From Pseudomonas asplenii (GTDB lineage Bacteria > Pseudomonadota > Gammaproteobacteria > Pseudomonadales > Pseudomonadaceae), in the NCBI RefSeq assembly GCF_900105475.1, contig NZ_LT629777.1:4154001-4218000 (forward strand): DNA of 64,000 nt, in the 5' to 3' direction. Under the pieces are notes generated by a model, which was given only the letters and a program-made list of their open reading frames with translations, ran no database searches and was not told where the DNA came from. Of this stretch, positions 17,580-25,543 are shown piece by piece (within the stretch, counting starts at the first letter, position 1; every line of letters starts with the position of its first letter). The translations under genes were made by a program, and so were the position numbers.

Positions 17580-17614
17580 GATACCTCTGACGGCGATCAG
17601 CCGCCAGGGGTATC
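17580..17614 (+). other. Strong intercistronic hairpin between the protease gene and the sulfotransferase gene
   Basis: GATACCTCTGACGGC and GCCGCCAGGGGTATC pair as a 15-bp stem (one G-T, one mismatch) with a 5-nt loop. No T tract follows, so it is not a standard intrinsic terminator. It could stabilise the upstream mRNA 3' end or partly attenuate the downstream genes. Confidence 0.6.
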
Positions 17615-17677
17615 GCCTGTCAGCGCACGGCGATTTCGGCTTGCAGTTCTGAAGCCGCAAACGCTTAGGGAGCCCCC

Positions 17678-18505
17678 TTGGCTACTCAGTTTCATGCGAT
17701 ATCGGGTTTACCGCGCTCGGGGTCGACATTGTTGTCGGCCTTGCTGCGCCAGAATCCACGGTTTTCAGCGGCGATCACCAGCCCGGTTGCCGCTTTGGTG
17801 GGCGCTACACACGCCAAGATGTGTGGCGGTGAGTTCGGTGGCTTTTTCGATGACCGCAAGCGTGCGACGATCCTGCGCGCTGTCATCGAGTCGTACTACA
17901 CCGACCAGATTTGCGGGATGCCCGAAGACCGGGTGCTCTTCGATACCAACCGTACGTGGACGGGGCGGGCGGCGCTGTGGGGAGCCCTGTACCCCCAGTC
18001 ACGCATCATCTGCTGTGTCCGTGAGGTCGGCTGGATCATCGACAGCATCGAGCGCATGCTCGCCAAGAACCCCCTGCAACTGTCACGCATGTTCAACTTC
18101 CAGCCGGGCACGTCCGTCTATGCCCGGGCCGAAACCCTGATGAACTCGGACACCGGCTTGATCGGCCTGGCCTGGAGCAATCTGCGCGAAGCCTGGTTCA
18201 GCGAGCAGGCCAAGCGCCTGATCCTGGTCCCCTATGATCACCTGGTCAAAGAGCCAAGGCGCACCCTTGAGCGGCTCTACGCCGAGCTGGGCCAGCCGTG
18301 GTTCGAGCACGACCTGCAAAACGTGGTGTACGACGAACCTGAATACGACGCTCAACTGGGGATGCCCGGCCTGCACGCCGTGCGCAAAACCGTCGAGTAC
18401 CAGGCTCGCCCGCTGTGCATTCCGCCGGATCTCTTTGCTCGGTATGCCGCGACCAGCTTCTGGAACCATGCCGAACTCAACACGCATGGCGTGACGATCA
18501 TTTGA
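17678..18505 (+). CDS. Sulfotransferase family protein
   Basis: A 275-residue protein starting ATQFHAISGLPRSGSTLLSAL; PRSGSTLL is the PAPS 5'-phosphosulfate loop. RIICCVREVGWIIDSIERML matches the 3'-phosphate motif region of Sulfotransfer_3 proteins, and the length is normal. It transfers sulfate from PAPS to a hydroxyl or amine acceptor in the cytoplasm. The start is TTG 17678 behind AGGGAG; the conserved N-terminus begins there and no ATG fits. It lies between the giant substrate gene and the outer-membrane channel gene in one operon, so the secreted protein is a natural candidate acceptor. A small-molecule acceptor cannot be excluded. Confidence 0.82.
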   Translation: MATQFHAISGLPRSGSTLLSALLRQNPRFSAAITSPVAALVGATHAKMCGGEFGGFFDDRKRATILRAVIESYYTDQICGMPEDRVLFDTNRTWTGRAALWGALYPQSRIICCVREVGWIIDSIERMLAKNPLQLSRMFNFQPGTSVYARAETLMNSDTGLIGLAWSNLREAWFSEQAKRLILVPYDHLVKEPRRTLERLYAELGQPWFEHDLQNVVYDEPEYDAQLGMPGLHAVRKTVEYQARPLCIPPDLFARYAATSFWNHAELNTHGVTII

Positions 18506-18525
18506 GTACGAAGTGAAGGGCTAGG

Positions 18526-20013
18526 GTGAGTGCGCAAAGCATGCTGAAAATTCGCAAGGCGCTGTCGTTCAAGTGGGGAGCGTGCATCACGCTGGTGATT
18601 GGAATGGGGCCACTATCGGCTGTGGCCGGCGGCTTTGGGCCGGCCGATCCGTTGCGCCAGTTCGATGATGTGCCGGCCACTGCCGCCAACCACATGTTCG
18701 ACTCATCACCGGCAGTGGATGGCTGCACGGACAATTCAAAGGCCGAGCTGAGCTTGCTGGATATCGTCTCCAGTGCTCTATGTCGCAATCCCAAAACTCG
18801 GGAAGCCTGGGCGAACGTCAAGGTACAAACCGCGCAGGTCGGTGTATCCAAGGCCGCCTACCTGCCGACCATTAGCGGCACGCTGCAGGAAGCCAAGGAC
18901 AGCACGACCAGCCATGGCACCTCGTCCAATCCTTTCGAGGTCCAGTCCAACAGCCATTTCCAGAACGCCGCCATGACCTTGAACTGGGTGCTGTACGACT
19001 TCGGTGCTCGTTCGGCGGGCGTCGACTATGCCCAGAGCAAGCTCGCCTCCGCGCTGGCCGAGCAGGACAGCGCTCTGCAGACGGTCTTTGCCAGCACGGT
19101 GAAGGACTACTATGCCGCGCTGGTGGCGCAGAAGGATCGGCAGGCGACCCAGCAGATTGAAGCGGATGCCAAGCAGGTGCTGGATGCTGCCACATTGCGC
19201 GTTCGCCATGGCGTGGCGGCGGTCAGCGATCAGTTGCAGGCACAGACGTCCTACTATCAGGCCACCTTCAATCGCAACAAGGCCGAAGGCGACTGGAAGA
19301 GCGCGCTGGGGCAGGTGGCGATCGATATGGGAAGGCGGCCCAATGTGCCCCTGCATTTACTCGGGGAGGAGGGTATAGCCCCACCGGATATGGCTTTTGA
19401 GCAATCCGTCGAGGATCTGCTCAAGACGGCCCAGCAACGACACCCCTCACTTATTGCTGCCCGTGCCGAGTTGGTGGCAGCCCAGGCCAATGAAGAAGTG
19501 GTCCGTGCACAGGGGCGACCGACGATCAGCTTCGTCGGCAAATACAGCTACGACAACCAGCCTCAAAGCTCCGGTGCCGGTCAGCAGTTCACCGGGGAGA
19601 CGGTGCGGGACCGCTCGGTGGCCCTTCAGGTGAACATTCCACTCTTCGAGGGTTTCACCCGTACCTACCAGGTCCGCGGTGCGCAGGCCCAGATCGAGAG
19701 CAAAGAGGCGGCCCTGAGCGATGCCGAACTGCAAGTGGCCTCCAGCGTCTGGTCGGACTACCAGACCCTGAAAGTCGGTACCGAGAACGTGCGCACCAGC
19801 CATCAGGTTCTGGAGAGCGCCAGGCAGTCCTTTGACGCGGCGCAGGCGCGCTATGCCAAAGGCGTGACCGGCATCCTTGAAGTGATCACCACCCAGACGG
19901 CCCTGGCCAACGCGCAACAGCAGCAGATCAGCGCGGTGGCCGGCTGGCAGAACGCGCGTATTCAACTGGCATCAAGCCTGGGCAACCTGGATCTGAAGGC
20001 TATCTACCCATAA
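18526..20013 (+). CDS. TolC-family outer-membrane channel of the type I secretion system
   Basis: A 495-residue protein with an N-terminal signal peptide (hydrophobic segment about 18-34, cleavage near AVAGG). Two OEP repeats follow, each with long helices and beta strands; the second includes NIPLFEGFTRTYQVRGAQAQIES and the C-terminal GVTGILEVITTQTALANAQQQQ. It forms the outer-membrane exit duct with HlyD and the ABC protein. It starts at GTG 18526, 20 nt after the sulfotransferase stop, with ATG 18541 as an alternative. It closes the secretion operon. Confidence 0.92.
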   Translation: MSAQSMLKIRKALSFKWGACITLVIGMGPLSAVAGGFGPADPLRQFDDVPATAANHMFDSSPAVDGCTDNSKAELSLLDIVSSALCRNPKTREAWANVKVQTAQVGVSKAAYLPTISGTLQEAKDSTTSHGTSSNPFEVQSNSHFQNAAMTLNWVLYDFGARSAGVDYAQSKLASALAEQDSALQTVFASTVKDYYAALVAQKDRQATQQIEADAKQVLDAATLRVRHGVAAVSDQLQAQTSYYQATFNRNKAEGDWKSALGQVAIDMGRRPNVPLHLLGEEGIAPPDMAFEQSVEDLLKTAQQRHPSLIAARAELVAAQANEEVVRAQGRPTISFVGKYSYDNQPQSSGAGQQFTGETVRDRSVALQVNIPLFEGFTRTYQVRGAQAQIESKEAALSDAELQVASSVWSDYQTLKVGTENVRTSHQVLESARQSFDAAQARYAKGVTGILEVITTQTALANAQQQQISAVAGWQNARIQLASSLGNLDLKAIYP

Positions 20014-20118
20014 CCTGAAACTCTAGTCATTCGCCGCTGTATCGACCAAGAAACCATTCACTGAACGAGCCCCAGGAAAGACCGGATACTGGCGAGTCCT
20101 GTGGCTCATCTCGATACA

Positions 20119-21771
20119 CTAGAGTCGGGACGTACCTGCCAGGGAGTCAATCAACATCGCCGAAGCAGTATCGCCATTTTCCAGCACGAGCTGGCGAAGC
20201 GATTTACCAAACGCGGGCACCGGCGTATCGAAAGTGAAGTTGGCCTTGCCCTGGTAACTGGCAACCAAGCGGATTCGCTCTTCGGACCAGCGGATACGGT
20301 TGCCATTCGCTTCACCGAGATAATTCTTGAGAAAGGCTGCCGCCAGCGCAGTGGTGCCGTTGATGTCTACGGCATCGAGGTTGGCGCCAGCGGCAGCGAG
20401 TGCCTGGGCGAAGCTGAGGTCGCGCCCGGCCATGCAGGCATGCAACGCCGTCTCACCCCCGTAAGCCCTCGCGTTTACGTCACTGCCGTTGAGCAGCGCC
20501 TGAAACAGCGCCTGTACCTGCTCGCCATCGCTGCGGCGCCCCGGCAGCTTGTCAGTCCGTCGACAGAACAGTGACAGCGCTGTGTCACCGTAGGCGTTCT
20601 GTGCCTTCAGGTCTTCCTTGCCCGTCAGCATGATCATGTGCCCGAGACTGCAGTTGAGAAAGTGCAGGGCTCCCAGACAGCTCATCAGCCGTGTATTGCC
20701 CTCGGCATCCCGCCCCATTGGATCGGCACCTTCCGACACCAGGTAGTCGTAGGTGCTTTCTGCCGCCGAGGTGATCAGTGGGCGATCCTGGGTGGTCAGC
20801 CTCTGATTGATATCGATGCCGGAGCTTTTCAGCAGATAGGCGAAACCTTCCAGGTCCTTGAAGGCCATGCTCCCGTCCGGGGTAAGATGATTGCCGACTG
20901 CTGCGCTCTGCACGCGTTCGGCCATTGGCGTTCTGTTCGGCGGGTTGTCGTAATCACGCACCGAGGCTTCACCGAATTGGTAGCGGATCCACACGCCTAC
21001 CTGCCGGTCATCCTGGTAGTGGCCTTTTTCGGCCACTGTGCCGGCGGGCCAGCCGCTGATGAAGTAGGTTTCGGAAGGGCCGTTCTTCTTGCCTTCGCTG
21101 TAGGTGACTTTCGTTCCCGGCACCGTTGTGCCGTCAGCGGTCACCCAGGTCTCCAGCACGCCGTTGAGCACGCCGTTCTTGTACGTGGCCCGGTCCTTGA
21201 GGTTGCCTTTGTAGTTGTAGTGCTCCACCAGGCCCTCGAGCTTGCCGGAACCGTCGTTGGCGAAAGTCTCCAGCAGGGTCAGCTTATGCTCACCGTCGAT
21301 CACCTTCCATTTGCGCTGCGCGCCTATGCGCACGTCACTGCCCGCAATGAACGTGCTGTCGCCGACCTGTAGGCCGGTGGCGCAATCGTAGCTTTGCACG
21401 GAGCTGCGTCCGGCTTCCTCCGTCAACACTTCGTGTAGTTGGTTGGCAAGCTTGCCTGGGCACCAGGTCTTCCTCGTCCCGACGAACACACCGGCTTTCA
21501 ACTGGCCTTCGACCAGCAGTCCGCCGTCCGGACCGAACTGTTTCCATGCTCCCACCGCACGGCCATTTTCCACCTTGAACGATTGCAGCACTCGATTACG
21601 GATCTTGTGCGTTACTGTGCCATTGAGTGGCTTACCGGACTGGGTCTCGATATACAGCGCATGGGGAGAACCGACAGTGCCGGCTTTAGCGGATATTTCA
21701 TCGAGGGTGTATTCGGCATTGCAGCCAGCCAGGGCTGAAGCCAGGGCACAGAAAGCGAAACGTTTTTTCAT
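20119..21771 (-). CDS. Lipoprotein with MORN/YwqK-like and ankyrin repeats
   Basis: A 550-residue protein. It has a lipobox (LASALAGC, about residues 9-16), then about six variant MORN/YwqK repeats (LVEHYNYKGNLKDRATYKNGVL; KVTYSEGKKNGPSETYF) to about residue 290, then ankyrin-like repeats in the C-terminal half (PLITSAAESTYDYLVSEGADP; GGETALHACMAGRD; DINGTTALAAAFL). It is probably anchored to the outer membrane and acts by protein-protein contact. Proteins of this mix occur near contact-dependent and secreted toxins, sometimes as antitoxin-like partners; no function is assigned here. ATG 21771 has an AAGGATC site, and the upstream frame is a shadow of a TIGR03755 remnant. It is convergent with tolC. 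Confidence 0.75.
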   Translation of the reverse strand: MKKRFAFCALASALAGCNAEYTLDEISAKAGTVGSPHALYIETQSGKPLNGTVTHKIRNRVLQSFKVENGRAVGAWKQFGPDGGLLVEGQLKAGVFVGTRKTWCPGKLANQLHEVLTEEAGRSSVQSYDCATGLQVGDSTFIAGSDVRIGAQRKWKVIDGEHKLTLLETFANDGSGKLEGLVEHYNYKGNLKDRATYKNGVLNGVLETWVTADGTTVPGTKVTYSEGKKNGPSETYFISGWPAGTVAEKGHYQDDRQVGVWIRYQFGEASVRDYDNPPNRTPMAERVQSAAVGNHLTPDGSMAFKDLEGFAYLLKSSGIDINQRLTTQDRPLITSAAESTYDYLVSEGADPMGRDAEGNTRLMSCLGALHFLNCSLGHMIMLTGKEDLKAQNAYGDTALSLFCRRTDKLPGRRSDGEQVQALFQALLNGSDVNARAYGGETALHACMAGRDLSFAQALAAAGANLDAVDINGTTALAAAFLKNYLGEANGNRIRWSEERIRLVASYQGKANFTFDTPVPAFGKSLRQLVLENGDTASAMLIDSLAGTSRL

Positions 21772-21830
21772 GACTGATCCTTGTAGTAAAACCTGGGGTG
21801 TGTCGAACGCTAGTGGCTCCGAGGCCTCGC

Positions 21831-21905
21831 TCAGAGGCTTGGCAGCCGACCACCATTGCCCTTGACCTCTTTCTTGTCTGCGAGCAGAGCGCGCTGCAGC
21901 AGGGC
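21831..21905 (-). pseudogene. Internally deleted 3' remnant of a second TIGR03755-like gene
   Basis: Twenty-four codons plus stop read ALLQRALLADKKE joined directly to VKGNGGRLPSL. In the intact TIGR03755 gene at 24101-25513 the matching pieces are LLLQRALLAGKKE and VKGSGGRPPPP, there separated by about 75 residues. A stop lies just upstream in this frame, so no protein is expected. It is a scar of a divergent former copy, not a fresh duplication. Confidence 0.7.
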
Positions 21906-21943
21906 TCCATGACTTCAGACTTCCAGCACCGGACATGAGCGCA

Positions 21944-22306
21944 TCACAGCACCCCAATGCCCTTGGTCAGCAGCCAGATGACGATCACCAGCAACAGGGC
22001 GCCGACACCGCAGGTCAGTCCGAACTGCCCCCAGGTTTTCTTGCCCGTTTGCACCTCGGAGTAGGAGCTGTAGGCGTGATAGGCCACGCCACAAAAAGCC
22101 GCCGCAGAGATCGCCAGCGCGAGCAGTGAGACGATGTCATAGCCGTAGTTTTGCAGCGTCTCGATGAGGTTCTTGCCTTCCCCGCGACTGGGGACCTCCA
22201 TACCGGGTAGCGCCGCACAGACCAGCCCTGACCACAGCGTGCTAGCGATCAATACCAGGCGCGCGAGTGGGCGGTTGAATCTTTTGAGTGCATGTTGGAT
22301 GTTCAT
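21944..22306 (-). CDS. TIGR03745-family ICE membrane protein
   Basis: A 120-residue protein with a signal-like N-terminal helix (ending VCAALPGMEVPS), a lumenal GKNLIETLQNYGYD segment, two further hydrophobic helices and the conserved YSEVQTGKKTWGQFGLT between them. These are the marks of TIGR03745 (PFL_4702 type), a small pilin-like inner-membrane component of the ICE type IV secretion module. ATG 22306 lies 8 nt after GGAGG. It follows TIGR03758 and RAQPRD genes in the normal order, but the next genes of the usual series are absent downstream. Confidence 0.88.
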   Translation of the reverse strand: MNIQHALKRFNRPLARLVLIASTLWSGLVCAALPGMEVPSRGEGKNLIETLQNYGYDIVSLLALAISAAAFCGVAYHAYSSYSEVQTGKKTWGQFGLTCGVGALLLVIVIWLLTKGIGVL

Positions 22307-22343
22307 GAGGATTGCCTCCATGGCGTTGTGTGAAACGAAAGCG

Positions 22344-22583
22344 TCAGCGCAGTACCAGGGCGGTGAGCAGGATGTAGATCACCGCCACCTTGACGATCAT
22401 GCTGAAGAGTTTGCCCTGGGACAGGTGGCCTGCGGCCCAGCCCCGGTAGCCGCTGAGGATCGTCCAGGCGGCAAAGATCAATGCCACGCTCAGTACCAGG
22501 CCGGAGAGCAAGGCGGTGCTGGCTGCCGGGGTAAAACCGGCCATGGCCTCAAAGGCCTTGACCTGCGGTGCACTCATGTTCAT
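22344..22583 (-). CDS. TIGR03758-family ICE membrane protein
   Basis: The 79-residue protein has two hydrophobic helices (about 23-42 and 62-78) separated by the conserved GYRGWAAGHLSQG loop, as in TIGR03758 (PFL_4701 type). It is a small inner-membrane part of the conjugation apparatus. The start overlaps the RAQPRD stop by 4 nt (ATGA), so translation is coupled. Confidence 0.87.
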   Translation of the reverse strand: MNMSAPQVKAFEAMAGFTPAASTALLSGLVLSVALIFAAWTILSGYRGWAAGHLSQGKLFSMIVKVAVIYILLTALVLR

Positions 22584-22909
22584 GGCGAGGATTCGGCTGC
22601 ATGGGTGTAGTGACCGGTCAGCTCCGGTAACGACCGGGGCTGGGCTCGTGACGGGGTGAGGTGATCCTCGATGCCCTGGCGGACCAGTTCCAGTTCGGCC
22701 GAGAGGCGGGTGTAGTCGAAGGTGAAGCGAGCATGCTCGTCAGTGGGCAGGGCGGCACTGGCCTGTACCTGCTTCATCACCGCGTCGAGCTGGCGCAGCA
22801 ATCCGGCCAGGTGCAGGCGCTCCTGGGCCGTCGGTTCGGCCTGCACCAGGTCTGTGGCAAAGCTCGCTGAGAGCGCGATAAGGCGAAGGTGTCTCATGGC
22901 TAGGGGCAT
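22580..22909 (-). CDS. RAQPRD-family ICE periplasmic protein
   Basis: A 109-residue protein with a short signal peptide (cleavage near LVQAEP), a helical body with heptad-like leucines (LAGLLRQLDAVMKQVQ) and the family signature near the end, here RAQPRS instead of RAQPRD, followed by LPELTGHY. Function in the mating system is unknown. It heads the RAQPRD-TIGR03758-TIGR03745 mini-operon. Confidence 0.87.
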   Translation of the reverse strand: MPLAMRHLRLIALSASFATDLVQAEPTAQERLHLAGLLRQLDAVMKQVQASAALPTDEHARFTFDYTRLSAELELVRQGIEDHLTPSRAQPRSLPELTGHYTHAAESSP

Positions 22910-23354
22910 ATGGGAGATCCGCTCGAAGAAAGTTCACCGAGCGTGCCGTAGGCCGCCCCAGAGGGCATGCGGAAAACAGGAATGGGGCGAGCGGGTTTTG
23001 ATGGGTCAATCCCTGATCAGGCGCTGTCCGTCCAGCAGACCCACGGGTGGGCCTGCCTGCTGCGCGATACTCAGCCTGTGCACCTCGTTACTGGCGACTC
23101 ATGAACATGCGAGACTCGGTGTTATGGCTGCGACCTCAATGGGAAGAAAAGGAGAGGGACCCTGAGCGTTTTTAACGTGAACGAGGTGGATGTCACGCGG
23201 GTCTGTAAGGATGGCCTGTGGACCTTGGATTTGATCGCCAAATGACACAGACGCGCGGCGCTGCCTGGCAGCGTTTGCGGGCTTGCGGTCCTGGGAAACG
23301 GGTAAGCGGTACCCCTAATCAGTCAATAGCGGGAATCAGATCGTGGAGGACATT
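22910..23354. other. Gap with short coding-like orphan tails
   Basis: No complete gene. Two short stretches look like gene ends without beginnings. On the minus strand, bases 23006-23098 encode about 30 residues ending GPPVGLLDGQRLIRD and a stop. On the plus strand, bases around 23160-23244 encode about 27 residues ending DGLWTLDLIAK and a stop. I cannot name either; both fit debris of rearranged ICE or cargo genes. Confidence 0.35.
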
Positions 23355-23984
23355 GTGGAGAATAAAAAGACCAGTGCAGCGCTCGGTCAGCGTTTTGAAG
23401 AGTCAGTTTGGGGAAAGGCCAACTGGCTAAATGAACCTGGGCATTATCTCGCCTATTCAGACGATTCGCTCGAGGTGATGACCCATCTTCAGACTGATTT
23501 CTGGCGTGAAACCCACTATGGCTTCATACGGGATAGCGGACACTTGCTGGCATTTGAAACCGATGGGGACTTTACTGCACAAGTCAGGGTCAACGCCGAT
23601 TTTCGTGAGCTTTACGATCAAGCGGGAATGATGGTCAGACTCGATGAAAAGACATGGGTGAAAGCGGGTATAGAATTTAACGATGGGAATCCCATGATCA
23701 GCAGCGTCCTGACCCAAGGCAAGTCGGACTGGTCGCCTGCTCTCTTTGTTGGAGACCCCGCCGACTTTTGGCTCCGTGTCACTGTATCTGAAGGTGTGCT
23801 GCGCCTGCAGTATTCGACAGATGGACTGAGCTGGCCACTGCTCAGGCTTGCACCGTTTCCACAGGCAAAAAGTTACCAGGTGGGCCCAATGTGTTGCACG
23901 CCGGAGCGAGAAGGTTTGAAGGTGAAGTTTTCCGAGTGGTCTTTAACACGTCCTTTGGGTCGAGATCTGCATGATTTGAGCTAG
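23355..23984 (+). CDS. DUF1349 concanavalin-like domain protein
   Basis: A 209-residue cytoplasmic protein rich in beta strands. The motifs ETDGDFTAQVRVNADFRELYDQAGMM, WVKAGIEF and DFWLRVTV..LRLQYSTDG are characteristic of DUF1349, a jelly-roll fold related to carbohydrate-binding lectins and the yeast Ree1 protein. Its biochemical role is not known. GTG 23355 is preferred because GGAGGA lies 4 nt upstream. It is a single gene inserted on the plus strand between two ICE fragments. Confidence 0.85.
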   Translation: MENKKTSAALGQRFEESVWGKANWLNEPGHYLAYSDDSLEVMTHLQTDFWRETHYGFIRDSGHLLAFETDGDFTAQVRVNADFRELYDQAGMMVRLDEKTWVKAGIEFNDGNPMISSVLTQGKSDWSPALFVGDPADFWLRVTVSEGVLRLQYSTDGLSWPLLRLAPFPQAKSYQVGPMCCTPEREGLKVKFSEWSLTRPLGRDLHDLS

Positions 23985-24100
23985 GAAGCAGTCCGCAGAC
24001 AGGCACAATCAATGAAGGTGTCGGCTCGGACACGGCCATTCATGATTGACCCTGTCGACCTTGATCCACCGGCGTCTGCCAGCCGGAACCGGCCCGCAGT

Positions 24101-25513
24101 TCAGGGGGGTGGCGGCCGGCCACCACTGCCCTTGACCGCCTTCTCAATGGACTCCAGCCGATTGACATCGGTGTCCCCCTCGAAGATCGTGCGCGAGTTG
24201 TCCTTGCGCTGCTGGTGACGCGCAATGATCGCCGAGGGCGAGTTGCTGGTCAGCGAGCGGCGCATTTCCAGATCGGTGAGCAGGTTGGCGATTTCCTGCT
24301 GCAGGGCCTCGCGCTCGACGTCGATGGTTTGGGTCGCGAGGTCGTTGGCGGACACATTGGGCTCCTTCTTGCCGGCGAGCAGGGCACGCTGCAGCAACAG
24401 GGCTTTCTCCAGAATGCTGGTGACGGCAATTTCCGAGGCCAGGCGCTGGGCCAGAAGCTCCTGGTCGGGCTCATCACGCAGGGCGGTGATGACACCCCGG
24501 GTAACGGGCATCGAGTTGCTGCCCGCGGCGTCCAGGTTCTCCAGCGTGGTGGTCTTGCCGCCATTGATCAGCTCCTTCAGCGCCCCCAGCTTGACGTCGT
24601 ACTCTTCCTGAATCAGCGGCGTCAGGCCTACGCCTGCGGTGGCGGTGCTCTTGGTGCAGCCCTCGCAGGTTTGCTGCTCGTCTTCTCCCAGCACCCGGTT
24701 GGCAAATCCAGCCGCCTCATCCGGTGACTTCCAGGTCTTGCACAGCAGGCCGCTGTTGCAACCCTTGGGGTCGATACTGCTGTTATCCGTGGCGTTACGC
24801 CCATTGAGCAGGTTGTAGCCGGCCTTGGTCACATCCTTGACCACCTTGATCGGTGCCTGCTGCTTGCCGCCGGATTTTTCCCCGCCCACCCAGGGAACAC
24901 CGGTGTTGCCATTGTCCGCCTCGGCCTGGGCGGTGACGGCGACGGCATCCTGGTTCTGGGCCATGGCTTCCTTGAGGGCCTGGCCCTCGGCAAGCGTGTT
25001 CCAACTGTTTTGGTTGCCGGCGATGTGGGTCATGCGTTCGGCCATCGCCTGGCAACTGGCCTTGGAACGATCAAAGTCCAACCGGGCCTGCAGAATGCCG
25101 TTGGTGAGCAGGTTGTAGAGACCCGGATCGGCCCGCTGGATGATCAGTGCCGGCAGCGAGGCGACGGCCCCGGTCGCACTCTGGATGACATCCCCCATGA
25201 TGTTCTGAAAGCCATCGGTGAGGCCGTTGAGCTGGTTGTGCAGGGTGGTGTTCAAATCCATTTTTCCGCACATCAGGTTGCTGTTCCAACCGACGCCGAC
25301 ACCGATGCTCTGCATGTCGCCGGCCCCGCCCATGTTCACGGCGCTGCCGCCGCCGATGTGATACAGCACGTCGTCACCAATGGCATTGCCCGAGCTGCCG
25401 AAATCTGTCGGCGCTGCCTGCAGCGCAGCACTGAGCAAGGCCGTGACCAGGGCCGTGATCAGGATCAGCCAGGGGCAGAAGGAGAGACGAGAAAGTGATG
25501 ACATCCGAGTCAT
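24101..25513 (-). CDS. TIGR03755-family ICE protein
   Basis: A 470-residue exported protein (signal peptide ending LSAALQAAP). It has GGGSAVNMGGAGDMQSIGVGVGWNSNLMCGKMD near the start, a pair of CxxC-like cysteines (QQTCEGCTKS) and a helical C-terminus with a proline tail. This is the TIGR03755 (PFL_4711) family of PFGI-type ICEs, a TraH/TrbC-like periplasmic component of the mating pore by context. It sits 30 nt after the TIGR03756 gene, the normal order. The traG_N gene that normally follows is about 18 kb away in this window. Confidence 0.9.
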   Translation of the reverse strand: MTRMSSLSRLSFCPWLILITALVTALLSAALQAAPTDFGSSGNAIGDDVLYHIGGGSAVNMGGAGDMQSIGVGVGWNSNLMCGKMDLNTTLHNQLNGLTDGFQNIMGDVIQSATGAVASLPALIIQRADPGLYNLLTNGILQARLDFDRSKASCQAMAERMTHIAGNQNSWNTLAEGQALKEAMAQNQDAVAVTAQAEADNGNTGVPWVGGEKSGGKQQAPIKVVKDVTKAGYNLLNGRNATDNSSIDPKGCNSGLLCKTWKSPDEAAGFANRVLGEDEQQTCEGCTKSTATAGVGLTPLIQEEYDVKLGALKELINGGKTTTLENLDAAGSNSMPVTRGVITALRDEPDQELLAQRLASEIAVTSILEKALLLQRALLAGKKEPNVSANDLATQTIDVEREALQQEIANLLTDLEMRRSLTSNSPSAIIARHQQRKDNSRTIFEGDTDVNRLESIEKAVKGSGGRPPPP

Positions 25514-25543
25514 GGGAAAGGCTCCATTGCGAGAGGGACAGCG

